Source of the DNA: Planctomycetaceae bacterium
GTDB taxonomy: Bacteria; Planctomycetota; Phycisphaerae; SM23-33
Direction: 5' to 3'
Length of the DNA: 64,000 bases
Assembly (NCBI GenBank): GCA_039680605.1
Contig: JBDKTA010000044.1
Coordinates: 161,839 to 225,838 of the forward strand
The notes under the pieces were generated by a model. The model had not been told where the DNA came from. It ran no database searches and was given only the letters and a program-made list of their open reading frames with translations. A program made the translations under genes and the position numbers. How positions within the stretch are numbered: the stretch's first letter is position 1; every line of letters begins with the position of its first letter. Below are positions 33,970 through 42,464 of the stretch, piece by piece.

Positions 33970-34614
33970 ATGGTGCGTATCGGACTGGGGGTTGCTGTGG
34001 TCGGGGTGGCGGTGCTGGCAGTGGGCTACAGCCAGTACAAGAGCAGTAAAGGGGCCAGCACCGAGCCGGTTCGGGTGACGCTGGAGGAACTGGAGGCGGG
34101 GACCGCCCCGCCCAGCGCGCATCTGAAACTTGGTCCGCACGTGCGGCTGTATCCACTATGCGTGTATTCCTATGAGTTTCAGCCTGGCGGCCCTGGACCC
34201 AAGACCAAGGTGAACTACATCTTCTATCCCGTTGTCTCGCAGAATCATCCGTATCTCAAGCTGTTGGCCCAAGGCGCCGAGAATGCCCAGCTCAAGTCCT
34301 TCGCGGTGCTGGTCAAGACCGACAGTTTCAGGAGCGTCGGGGCGATCCCGAATTATGACGCCGAAAGTCCCTCGCTGCAGGGGCTGGTGGTCAACACCCT
34401 GCTCTCCGATGATGACCGCAGGGCTATTCGGGATGTCTGGAAACTCGACGAGTCGAAGCTGGTGATCCTGGCGGAGGGGCGCAAACCCGCGTACAAGTGG
34501 CTGATGGGTGGCGGAATCGCGGCGATCGCCTTGGGAGTGCTGCTGATCCTGGTCAAGCTCTTCAAAGGCCATGGCGACGCCTTCCCGACTCTTGAGACTC
34601 CGTCCATGGATTAA
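33970..34614 (+). CDS. Two-helix membrane protein of unknown function
   Basis: 214 residues. A transmembrane helix spans residues ~5-20 (GLGVAVVGVAVLAVGY) and a second ~176-195 (GGGIAAIALGVLLILVKLF), with ~150 residues between them that would face the periplasm or lumen. The middle has a beta-rich pattern with YLKLLAQGAENAQLKSFAVL. AGGAG lies 9 bases upstream of the ATG. I recognise no family. It converges on the AbiE-type genes with only 17 bp between. Confidence 0.75.
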   Translation: MVRIGLGVAVVGVAVLAVGYSQYKSSKGASTEPVRVTLEELEAGTAPPSAHLKLGPHVRLYPLCVYSYEFQPGGPGPKTKVNYIFYPVVSQNHPYLKLLAQGAENAQLKSFAVLVKTDSFRSVGAIPNYDAESPSLQGLVVNTLLSDDDRRAIRDVWKLDESKLVILAEGRKPAYKWLMGGGIAAIALGVLLILVKLFKGHGDAFPTLETPSMD

Positions 34615-34631
34615 CCACCCGCGGCCATCCC

Positions 34632-35264
34632 TCAGCGCTCGAACCTGCTCGGGCCAGTGTGGCGAGACGGCAGCGTCTTCTTCAGCCAGCGCTGGACGGA
34701 TAGCGGGTATCGCTGGCAGACGCGCTGGAGTATTGCGGCGTCGAGCGTCTCCAGGTTGCGGAGGGTCACCAGGGTCTGCGGCAGCAGGCCCTGGCGCAGC
34801 GTGAGGCAGACGAAGTCGCACAGGGCCTGCTCGGGCGGGGCGACCACGCCGGCGGCGGGGGGGGTATAGAGGGCGCGGTTGACGCAGACGAAGACCAGGC
34901 GGCCCAGCGGCGTGGTCCTGACGCGCGAGCGGTTGTGGCGGCGGGTAGTGAAGCACGTGATCTCGCGCACCGCCTGCGTCACCAGGCCGTAGCGATGCAG
35001 GGCGTACAGGCCGGTGATGTAGGCATTCGAGTCAAGCGTCGCCAGCAGCGCGTCAACCGTCACGTCCGCGCCCAGACCGTAGCGGCCCGCGGCGTAGCGC
35101 ACCATCCGCCCATCCTTGACCAGGCGGGTAACCGTCGTCCGCAAGACCGGCAGCGAACAGCCGGCCGCGTTGGCCAACTCGGTGGCGGTAAAGACCGTCT
35201 TGCCATGCATCCGCCGCTGCGATTCCAGATATTCCTGCAGGCGACGCCAGGTCATGGGGGACAC
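34632..35264 (-). CDS. AbiEi-like antitoxin (type IV toxin-antitoxin)
   Basis: 210 residues. The N-terminal winged helix-turn-helix has TATELANAAGCSLPVLRTTV, then LVKDGRMVRYAAGRYGL. The C-terminal region has NAYITGLYALHRYGLVTQAV and PEQALCDFVCLTLRQGL, the pattern of AbiEi-family antitoxins. These repress their own operon and counter an AbiEii nucleotidyltransferase, as in phage abortive infection. It overlaps the toxin-like gene by 13 bp but lies downstream of it, the reverse of the usual antitoxin-first order. Confidence 0.8.
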   Translation of the reverse strand: MSPMTWRRLQEYLESQRRMHGKTVFTATELANAAGCSLPVLRTTVTRLVKDGRMVRYAAGRYGLGADVTVDALLATLDSNAYITGLYALHRYGLVTQAVREITCFTTRRHNRSRVRTTPLGRLVFVCVNRALYTPPAAGVVAPPEQALCDFVCLTLRQGLLPQTLVTLRNLETLDAAILQRVCQRYPLSVQRWLKKTLPSRHTGPSRFER

Positions 35265-36025
35265 CTCGACAAGGCCAGCTTCTGCTCCAGTGTGCCCAAC
35301 ACCGCATCGAGAATCATCTCCCCGCCGCCGCTGCAGCGGATGTTCGCGGCCGCCGGTTCATCGATCTGGGCGGCTACCACCGCATCGATCGACCGGGCAT
35401 GGTAGCGGCGGCTGTCGTGCAGGCTGGCGATGCGCTGGGCGGCGTGCGATTGAAGGCCGAGGCGGGCGAGCTTTTCTGTCACGCGCGTGTCGCTGTCGGC
35501 GGCGAGGTGGTCGGCCAGGAGGAACACGTCCACCAGGTCGCGATGCTCGATCACCGGCCGCCCCAACAGGGCGATGACCTTGCTCTCGATCATGTCGGCG
35601 TCGCTGAGCGTGGAGTACACCGTGCCGCCGGCGGTGCGAACGGCCGGGGCGTCCAGGCGGATGACGCGCGTGATCTCGACGGGGATCTCGATGCGACTGC
35701 CCGGCGCGTCGCGCCAGAAGGCCAGGTTCACCACGCGCAGCGAGGGGGCGTCGGCAAGTTCACCCGTGCCCGCCTGCGCGCTGCCTTGGTACCCCATGCG
35801 GCTGCGAATGTCCGGCAGCAGCCGACGGTTACACAGGTCGATGATCTCCTGTTGTTTTTGATCGAGATCTCCTTCCCAGGCATAGTCGATGTCCTGCGAC
35901 ACGCGCGGGCTGCCGTCCAGCAGGCGATATCGAAAGCCGCCAATGAGATGCAGCCGATGCCCTGCCGGGCTGCCGGCCAGCAATTTCGCCACAGTCCGCT
36001 GGATGGTCTCGGTTACTTCGCTCAT
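35252..36025 (-). CDS. AbiEii-like nucleotidyltransferase toxin
   Basis: 257 residues. The nucleotidyltransferase core is LIGGFRYRLLDGSPRVSQDI with the metal-binding DID doublet (GG...DxD). The second conserved region is IESKVIALLGRPVIEHRDLV with Lys and Asp (RDLVD) as in DUF1814/AbiEii toxins, which modify tRNA ends or similar RNA. The ATG at 36025 is preferred; a TTG 30 bases upstream is the only alternative. The 13-bp overlap with the antitoxin gene argues for one operon with the toxin first. Confidence 0.8.
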   Translation of the reverse strand: MSEVTETIQRTVAKLLAGSPAGHRLHLIGGFRYRLLDGSPRVSQDIDYAWEGDLDQKQQEIIDLCNRRLLPDIRSRMGYQGSAQAGTGELADAPSLRVVNLAFWRDAPGSRIEIPVEITRVIRLDAPAVRTAGGTVYSTLSDADMIESKVIALLGRPVIEHRDLVDVFLLADHLAADSDTRVTEKLARLGLQSHAAQRIASLHDSRRYHARSIDAVVAAQIDEPAAANIRCSGGGEMILDAVLGTLEQKLALSRCPP

Positions 36026-36042
36026 GTAGATTCTGTCGGCTA

Positions 36043-36060
36043 TTACATGTAACAAGTATA
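36043..36060 (-). promoter_or_regulatory. Putative promoter and operator of the AbiE-type operon
   Basis: On the minus strand a -10-like TATACT (36060-36055) is followed at once by the perfect 10-bp palindrome TTACATGTAA (36043-36052), 18 bp before the toxin start. A palindrome at the expected transcription start is a natural site for autorepression by the AbiEi-like helix-turn-helix. No good -35 box is present. Confidence 0.4.
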
Positions 36061-36142
36061 AACATAAATGTTAAAAATCGTTACTCATTCCGAGGCCGTC
36101 GCTGCCTCGGTCCCGGCGACAATCTCCTCTGCCACGCAGAAT

Positions 36143-36913
36143 CTATTTGCGCGGCTGGCTCGCAGGCGCGGCCGGGGCTTCGCCTAGCTTGGCGTATGAG
36201 CCCAAGAACTCGCTCTTGCCTTCTGCATCCACTACTTCAAAGCGCCGAACAAATCCGTCGGCCGCATCGACGGCAAAACGCCACGTCTCTCGCGGCCTCT
36301 GCGGGTGCTCCACCTGCGCCTGTGCCGGCGGCGCGGCAGGCCTTTGCCCATCCGGGAACTTGAACGCATCTTCGTCAGGAGAATGACCGAGCGTCAACTC
36401 CCCTCTATCGGCAATCACCTCCCCGACATCGCCCAGCGGCGCCGACCGACCCGAAGGCGCACCCTCGATCAATATACACGCCCGCCCGTCAACGACCGCC
36501 GTGCCTGTCACTCGGATCGATGCATCGTCCAGAACAGCCAGCGGAGACATGCCAGCCGCCGCATAACCGACCACTTGCCCCAGCAGTGTCGAGACCAGTC
36601 CTCCCGCGGCCAGGTCGAGAGAGTGCCCCACCCAAGGGGCCGGTGCCGAGGCCGCCGGCGCGCTGGCGGCAGAAGCCTGAGCCCGGCGTCGCACCGTGAG
36701 AACGTAGTGGCCGCTCAAGACCCCGGACTTCAGCGTGACCTTTGCTGTCCGCTCCTGCGCGGCTTCGTACGCCCGCAGCAGGGCCAGTACCCGCTCCTGC
36801 TGCCCTTGCTCTTGCTGCGACTGCAGCGGCCGCGCCGCCGGCCCATGACACCCGCCCGCAAAGGCACCGATCAGCACGGCCGCGCCGACTCTCGCTGAGA
36901 CTGCAATTCTCAT
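36143..36913 (-). CDS. Lipoprotein of unknown function
   Basis: 256 residues. The N-terminus MRIAVSARVGAAVLIGAF runs into lipobox FAGGC. The mature part begins with a Gln-rich coil, followed by a beta-rich region (VTGTAVVDGRACILIEGAPS, TWRFAVDAADGFVRRFEVVD) that resembles outer-membrane lipoprotein-sorting or LolA-like folds, though I cannot assign it. AAGGGG precedes the ATG at 36913; a start 14 codons earlier would spoil the signal peptide. It converges with nothing and may be monocistronic. Confidence 0.8.
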   Translation of the reverse strand: MRIAVSARVGAAVLIGAFAGGCHGPAARPLQSQQEQGQQERVLALLRAYEAAQERTAKVTLKSGVLSGHYVLTVRRRAQASAASAPAASAPAPWVGHSLDLAAGGLVSTLLGQVVGYAAAGMSPLAVLDDASIRVTGTAVVDGRACILIEGAPSGRSAPLGDVGEVIADRGELTLGHSPDEDAFKFPDGQRPAAPPAQAQVEHPQRPRETWRFAVDAADGFVRRFEVVDAEGKSEFLGSYAKLGEAPAAPASQPRK

Positions 36914-37010
36914 AAGTGCCCCTTTCCATACGATGCCCAATCGCCGCCCAGGCATTTAGCATCACTATCTGAGACGATCCTGCGGCCAATTACTTCTGAG
37001 AAATTGAAAA

Positions 37011-39137
37011 TTAATGGGTCGGCTGACCCTGTTGTTCCGTGTGGCGTCGCGGGCCGATCTGGTCGAAGGGGATCGGCTTGAAAGCGGGGAGCTTCTTGAA
37101 GACTTCCGACGCGGGCGCCAGCGGCAACTTCGGGGCGGTCTTGAGCACCAGGTTGTCGCTGACGGTGCCGTAGCGGGTGACTTCGCCGGCCAATTGCATC
37201 GCCCCGGCGGCGGCGATCACGTTGTGGCGGACGACGTTGCCCTTGGGGCTTCCCGGCTCGTCGCCCAGCAGCGTCAGCAGTGGGGGATACTTCGTCGACC
37301 AGGGCGGGGTCTTGTAGGGCATGTCGGTCAGGCGCTTGGGCATCACGCCGTCTTTGCCCACGTGGTGCTTCATCCACCCCAGGCCGCGGTTGTCGAAGGC
37401 CAGCGACGCCGGGCAATCGACCACGAGGTTGTTCTCGATGACGTTGTCGCGCCCGCCGCCGATCTGCAGCGCCCGCTGCACCTTGACGAACACATTGCCC
37501 CGCACGATCGTCCCGCTGGCGCAGTCGTCGAGGTACACCCCCTGCGCCCCGTAAACGCCCGGGCCCTTGACGTCGTGAATGTAATTGTGGCGGATCACGT
37601 TGCCCCGCACGGTCCAGTCGCGGCCGGTGTAGATCACCCCCACGTCGCCGGTCTCCTGGCAGACGCTGTGGAACTCGTTGAACTCGATGACGTTCTCGTT
37701 GCCGCCGAAGAGCACCGCGCAGTGCGGGGCGTCGTGGATCAGGCTATGCGACACCCGGTTGCCCACGCCCTGCAGCGACACCGCCGGGGCGTACGTCCGC
37801 TGCAACCGCGAGAAATGGTGAATGTGGTTGTCGGCCGCCCAGTTGCCCGCCGGCGTGAGCGTCTTGCGGTCGCCGCCGGCGATGCTGATCCCCACCGTGC
37901 CGGTATTGCTGATCTGGCAGCCGCCGACGCCATGGTCGGTCCCGCTCGCGATGACGACGCCCGCGCGGCCGGTGTTGCGGATCTGGCACCCGCTGATGCG
38001 CACGCCCTGGCCGCCTTCGATCATGACGGCCGCGTTGCGGCAGGCCTCGAGCGTCAGGCCTTCCACCGTGACGTGGCTGGCGCCGCTGAGTTTGATCAGC
38101 GGCTCGGTCAGCAGCGAGAGGACCACCTCGCCCGAGGCCAGGTCCGCCGGCGGATGGAAGTACAGCCGCAGGCCCTTGGCGTCGAGATACGACTCGCCCG
38201 GCGCGTCGAGCTCTTCCAGAAGATTGATCGCAAAGTACCGCCGCTTGCCGCTGCCGCCGATGCCGTAACCGTGCGGCGCCGCCAGCGCGATCGTCTTTTT
38301 GTCCGCATCGATGGACTTGATGCGGAGGGTTTCGTCAGCCCAGTCGTGGCACCAGTAGCCGCTCAGCCACACGCCGGCCGAGGCGTTCCATGCCGCCGGG
38401 CGCGGGTCGGAATACTGGAACACGCCTCCGCCGCTGCCGCTGACGGGCCCGGCGAACATGGCGCGCTTGGCCCCGGCGCTGATGACTTTCTCGATGGTCA
38501 CCCAGCCCTTGTTGGGCCAGCGGGCCACCTGCATCGGCTGGGCGTCGAAGAACAGCTCGGGCATGCCCGAGCCGCCGCGGGTCTTGTCCGGCCAGACGGG
38601 CAGGTTCTTGACGCCCAGGGCGGCCAGGTCGGCGACGAGAATCTTTCGGGCGGCGGTGCGGTGCAGCCGCGCGCGGTCGGGGCCGTCGGCGGCAGGCTTG
38701 AACGCCGCGGCGGGAACCACGATCCCGCCGATCAGCCGTGCGGGCTTGCCCGCGCCCGCGCAGTAGCGCACGGGCGCCTGGGCGGTGCCGCTGTCGGCGT
38801 CAGTCAGTTCCAGGCCACGGGAGATCGGATAGACCCCGGCGTTGACGCGCACCGTCGCGCCGGCGAAGCCCGGCTGGCGCTTGGCCAGGCGAACCGCGTC
38901 GCGTGCGTGCTGCAGCGAGGCGAAGGGCTTGTCAGCCGTGCCGGGATTCTCGTCGCTGCCTCGCGGTGACACATGGTAAACGACCTGGCCTGGCAGCAGC
39001 GTGCTCATGAGCAAGACTCCAAGAAAGGCCCCGGTGATGATCCGCACGAGTCTTCTGCCGGCGCGGCGCCCGCAGCAGGGCGTGACCTTTCCGTCCGCCT
39101 GCACGTATAAGGAACTCCACGCGATCGCGCACTTCAT
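37011..39137 (-). CDS. Right-handed parallel beta-helix protein
   Basis: 708 residues. A hydrophobic segment near residues 35-55 (VRIITGAFLGVLLMSTLLPG) acts as signal or anchor. YHVSPRGSDENPGTADKPFA is the usual opening of secreted beta-helix enzymes. After a ~200-residue inserted region, residues ~340-640 contain repeated PbH1-type coils, for example GNVIRHNYIHDVKGPGVYGA and VIENNLVVDCPASLAFDNRG. Such proteins are often polysaccharide lyases or hydrolases acting on uronate-rich glycans. No active site can be picked with confidence. The exact start is unsure; ATG at 39137 is chosen. Confidence 0.85.
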   Translation of the reverse strand: MKCAIAWSSLYVQADGKVTPCCGRRAGRRLVRIITGAFLGVLLMSTLLPGQVVYHVSPRGSDENPGTADKPFASLQHARDAVRLAKRQPGFAGATVRVNAGVYPISRGLELTDADSGTAQAPVRYCAGAGKPARLIGGIVVPAAAFKPAADGPDRARLHRTAARKILVADLAALGVKNLPVWPDKTRGGSGMPELFFDAQPMQVARWPNKGWVTIEKVISAGAKRAMFAGPVSGSGGGVFQYSDPRPAAWNASAGVWLSGYWCHDWADETLRIKSIDADKKTIALAAPHGYGIGGSGKRRYFAINLLEELDAPGESYLDAKGLRLYFHPPADLASGEVVLSLLTEPLIKLSGASHVTVEGLTLEACRNAAVMIEGGQGVRISGCQIRNTGRAGVVIASGTDHGVGGCQISNTGTVGISIAGGDRKTLTPAGNWAADNHIHHFSRLQRTYAPAVSLQGVGNRVSHSLIHDAPHCAVLFGGNENVIEFNEFHSVCQETGDVGVIYTGRDWTVRGNVIRHNYIHDVKGPGVYGAQGVYLDDCASGTIVRGNVFVKVQRALQIGGGRDNVIENNLVVDCPASLAFDNRGLGWMKHHVGKDGVMPKRLTDMPYKTPPWSTKYPPLLTLLGDEPGSPKGNVVRHNVIAAAGAMQLAGEVTRYGTVSDNLVLKTAPKLPLAPASEVFKKLPAFKPIPFDQIGPRRHTEQQGQPTH

Positions 39138-39261
39138 CGTTACGCCTCTGTGCCCTGAAAGGAAAGATAAACGTGCCGGCACTGTATCAGCCCCGCCAGG
39201 TCAATTCAAATGGCGAAATGGCCGGACCGCAAGCTCATAATCACCTTAGCCTGAAGACTGC

Positions 39262-39607
39262 ATGAACCGCAGAGTACTTGACGCGGCCTCGCTTCGCTCG
39301 GCCGCAACAAAAGTTTCCGCCGCCGACGCCATTGCTCAATTTCGCCGGCCGCCGTCGCCGTGGGACCCCAGGCCCCAAGCCGGCCCCCCATGTGCCTCCG
39401 TTTGGGGCCTGCCCACGACGCCGGCGGCCTTGCCGTGCTTCACCCAAGCGCCGGAGCCTATCTGCCCGAAGCCCAAAAGGGATAAACTTCGGGGTCTGGG
39501 GCGGAGCCCCAGTATCTTGCCAGAAAAACACGACGTTACACCTTTGCTATGCAGAGTAAGTCTTTTCATTCAAAAACCTCTGCGGTCTCTGCGACCTCAG
39601 CGGTGAA
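39262..39607. repeat. Gene-free region bounded by inverted 9-nt arrays
   Basis: The left edge has GAACCGCAGAGTAC. The right edge (39576-39607) has CCTCTGCGGTCTCTGCGACC and CAGCGGTGAA in the opposite sense, so the pair can fold back. The interior holds the perfect hairpin CTGGGGC-GGA-GCCCCAG at 39496-39512. No gene is convincing in 39183-39696. Confidence 0.6.
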
Positions 39608-39641
39608 ATATCGGGTCAGTTCGGAGTCTATGAAGGCGCGC

Positions 39642-39675
39642 AAAAAAGCTCCGAGGAGCAGGTGCTCCCCGGAGC
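39642..39675 (-). terminator. Rho-independent terminator of the repeat PEP-CTERM gene
   Basis: On the minus strand, stem GCTCCGGGGAGCA / TGCTCCTCGGAGC (one mismatch) is followed by TTTTTT. It lies 22 bp after the stop of the gene at 39697-41967. Confidence 0.9.
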
Positions 39676-39696
39676 TTGATTGTCTACTGCGACTCG

Positions 39697-41967
39697 TCAG
39701 GCACGGCGACGGCGAATCAGCACGCCGGCCGCTCCGAGAACCAGCAGCGTCATCGTCGCCGGCTCGGGGATGGTGGAGACGTAGCCGACGTACGTGTAGC
39801 CGTCGTCGGCGTTGTAGAAGATGCTCACATCAACCGGAGCGCCGCTCCAGGTCAGTGTGCCGGCGGTCTGGTAGCCTTCCAGCGTGGTCACGCGGTCGCC
39901 CAGCCATCGGAACGCCCAGTCCAGGCCGGCCACTTCCTTGTTGTCGAACAGCAGGTCCAGCAGGGCGCCGCTGCCCATGCTGAAGGTGTTGCCGTCGAGG
40001 CTCAGGCCGTCAAGCTGGTTGAGCCCCTGCATGACGCGAAGGATATTGTCGCCGTTATGCAGATAGATCCCGTTGCCGACGGTGCCACCGGCAACCTGGC
40101 CGATGCTGTTTTCATATACCTGCAGGTTGCTGCTGACGAACACCATGCCCGTGCCGTCGCTGGTGCCGGCGCCGTTGCCGCCGAAATCGACGTTCGGAGA
40201 GGTCAGGGAATGACCGTTCATCTTCAACAGCCCGATATGGCCGTTGTCATTGCCGCCGCCGACGCGGAAGGACTCTGACAGCACCATGTCCGCCCCGAGC
40301 GACAACTCGCACGAGTCGACCTGGACCTGATTGGTGACGTTGCCGGTGGCGGCGGTGGATGCCTTCGAGTAGACGCTCTCGCTGCCGTTCCAGTAACTGC
40401 CGTTGACCTGCAGGTATTTGCAGGTATCGCCGGCGATCAGGGAGATATTCGAGCCTTCGTTGACCTGAATCCAGTCGGTGGCCGTCAAGACTTCGTCGGC
40501 CGATGAACGCTCGATGGTGCCGGCGCCATTGCCGCCGAACTGAATGTTCGGAGCGCTGATGCTGTGGCCATTCATCTTCACCACGCCCAATGTGTTGTTG
40601 TCATTGCCGCCGCCGACGCGGAACGACTCAGACAGCACCACGTCCGCACCGAGGGTCAGTTCGCACGAATCGACCTGAATCCAGTTGGTGACGTTGCCGG
40701 TGTCGGCCGTCGTGGCCTTGGAGTAGACCTGTTCACTCCCGTTCCAGTAGCTGCCCCAGACCTGCAGATACTTGGTGGTGTCGCCGGCGATCAGGTTGAG
40801 GCTCGATCCTTCGGAAACTCCGATCCAGTCGGCGATCAGGACTTCGCCAGCCGCTGAGCGGTCGATGGTGCCGGCGCCGTTGCCGCCGAGCTGAATGCTC
40901 GGAGCCGTGATGCTGTGGCCGTTCATCTTCACCACGCCCAGCGTGTTGTTGTCATTGCCGCCGCCGACGCGGAATTGCTCATTGAGCACCACGTCCGCAC
41001 CGAGGGTCAGTTCGCACGAATCGACCTGAATCCAGTTGCTGACGTTGCTCGTGGCGGCCGTGGAGGCCTTGGCATAGACGCTCTCGCTGCCGTTCCAGTA
41101 GCTGCCCCAGACCTGCAGATAGTTGCAGGTGTCGCCCGCGATCAGGTCGACGTTCGAACCTTCCGAGATTCCGATCCACTGGGCCGTCATGACTTCGCTG
41201 GCCAGTGAGCGTTCAATGCGGCCGGCGCCGTTGCTGCCGAACTGGATGTTCGGGGCATTGATCGAGGAGCCGTTCATCTTCACCACGCCCAGGGTGTTCT
41301 GGTCATTGGCGCCGCCGACGCGGAACGACTCAGACAGCACCATGTTGGCCCCGAGCGTCAGTTCGCAGGAATCAACGGCCACCCAGTTGGTGACGTTGCT
41401 GGTGGCGGTGGTCGAGGCCTTGGCGAAGATGCTCTCGGAGCCGTTCCAATAGCTGCCCCAGACCTGGAGGTACATTGAGGTGTCGCCGGCGCCCATGGCG
41501 AAATCGGTGCCTTCGGTCACGCCCAGCCAGTTGGTGACATTGATCTGGCCGGTGGTCCGGTTGACCACGGCCGGGCCGCCGTCGCCGCCGAGGGTCATGT
41601 TGCTGCCCACGGCAAGCGTTTGGTCAACGAGATCAAGTGTGCCGCCGCGCCGGACGTTGACGTCGCCGGTAGTGGTCAGCCCAATCCCGCCGCTGAGCGT
41701 CAGGGTTCCGCCGGTGCGGATCTCCAGAGAGTTGAGCTCTCCCGTGGCGTCGGCATCGTAATCGACAGCCGCCTGGATGTAGGCGTTGTCGCCCGCGACG
41801 GGCCCGGTATCCCCGGCGCTGGGAGCCCAGGTGGCCTGCGGGTCGGTGCCATTGTTGGTCCAGTTGCCTGTACCCGTGGCGGTGAAATTTCCCGCCCATG
41901 CCGGGCCTGCGATCAATCCCGCAACCAGCAGGACTGCCGCCACCACGCCAAAATGCTTCTTCACCAT
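39697..41967 (-). CDS. PEP-CTERM protein with 117-residue tandem repeats
   Basis: 756 residues. It has a signal peptide (VVAAVLLVAGLIAGPAWA), an N-terminal region with autotransporter-like TGTGNWTNNGTDPQATWAPS, then a tandem repeat of exactly 117 residues (351 bp). The repeat runs from about residue 160 to 600, with about four units. Each unit contains DSCELTLGA, ESFRVGG, LGVVKMNG, RS.E..., DLIAGDT and YLQVWGSYWNGSE. A sorting signal, IPEPATMTLLVLGAAGVLIR then RRRA, ends it. Likely a surface or matrix adhesin anchored through exosortase. AAGGAG sits 7 bases before the ATG, and a strong terminator follows. Expression looks well insulated. Confidence 0.92.
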   Translation of the reverse strand: MVKKHFGVVAAVLLVAGLIAGPAWAGNFTATGTGNWTNNGTDPQATWAPSAGDTGPVAGDNAYIQAAVDYDADATGELNSLEIRTGGTLTLSGGIGLTTTGDVNVRRGGTLDLVDQTLAVGSNMTLGGDGGPAVVNRTTGQINVTNWLGVTEGTDFAMGAGDTSMYLQVWGSYWNGSESIFAKASTTATSNVTNWVAVDSCELTLGANMVLSESFRVGGANDQNTLGVVKMNGSSINAPNIQFGSNGAGRIERSLASEVMTAQWIGISEGSNVDLIAGDTCNYLQVWGSYWNGSESVYAKASTAATSNVSNWIQVDSCELTLGADVVLNEQFRVGGGNDNNTLGVVKMNGHSITAPSIQLGGNGAGTIDRSAAGEVLIADWIGVSEGSSLNLIAGDTTKYLQVWGSYWNGSEQVYSKATTADTGNVTNWIQVDSCELTLGADVVLSESFRVGGGNDNNTLGVVKMNGHSISAPNIQFGGNGAGTIERSSADEVLTATDWIQVNEGSNISLIAGDTCKYLQVNGSYWNGSESVYSKASTAATGNVTNQVQVDSCELSLGADMVLSESFRVGGGNDNGHIGLLKMNGHSLTSPNVDFGGNGAGTSDGTGMVFVSSNLQVYENSIGQVAGGTVGNGIYLHNGDNILRVMQGLNQLDGLSLDGNTFSMGSGALLDLLFDNKEVAGLDWAFRWLGDRVTTLEGYQTAGTLTWSGAPVDVSIFYNADDGYTYVGYVSTIPEPATMTLLVLGAAGVLIRRRRA
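40200..41550 (-). repeat. 351-bp coding tandem repeat
   Basis: About four near-identical 351-bp units inside the PEP-CTERM gene, with few substitutions between copies (for example GNDNNTLG against ANDQNTLG). Limits are approximate. Confidence 0.85.
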
Positions 41968-42464
41968 CTGACCGCTCCTTTATCAAGGACCATCCGTTTA
42001 CCGGCAGCGGCAGCACACCTGCCGAACCGGAAAATGCCGATGTTTGTGAATCTGGTAAAAAACGTCAGGGCTTGAAGTGTCTGCCTTCGTCCCGGCGAAA
42101 ACGGCTTTGGAAGTGGGGAAGCCGTCCTCTGCTTTCGACCGGGAGCCAGACTTTGGACCCTGAAACAGCCGATTAGAGTATACCCGGCATCGCTATTTTG
42201 TCAAGCCGTTTCGCGGGACAATCTCAAATAAAGCCACAAAATAACGCCCCAAAGGCTGGCGGTCCGTCAAGATAAGCCCGGCGGCCCAGCGAAGGGCGAG
42301 ACTGCCTCCGTCAAGGCGGGCAGGATCCTTCTGATTTTCACCCGGAAGACTACTTTCGGCAGGTCCGGGACACGCACAACGGAGTTGTGCGTGGCACCCG
42401 GCCGTTTCTCTATTTATTGCGGCGGACCGGCCCGCCCCGCGCCGGTCCGCCGCGTGTTTGGCGG
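41968..42464. other. Gene-free stretch with two perfect hairpins
   Basis: CACGCACAAC-GGA-GTTGTGCGTG lies at 42371-42393 (10-bp stem). GCGGCGGACCGG and CCGGTCCGCCGC pair at 42419-42453 around an 11-nt loop, starting 12 bp beyond the CreD-like stop. The second may end minus-strand transcripts, though it lacks a T run. Nothing coding is seen. Confidence 0.6.

Noticed and set aside
37014..38969. A 651-codon plus-strand open frame
   Set aside because: Antisense to the beta-helix gene; no ribosome-binding site or family.
39262..39606. Small open frames in the 39.2-39.6 kb gap
   Set aside because: They lie within the inverted-array region and its hairpins, lack start signals and have repeat-derived sequence.
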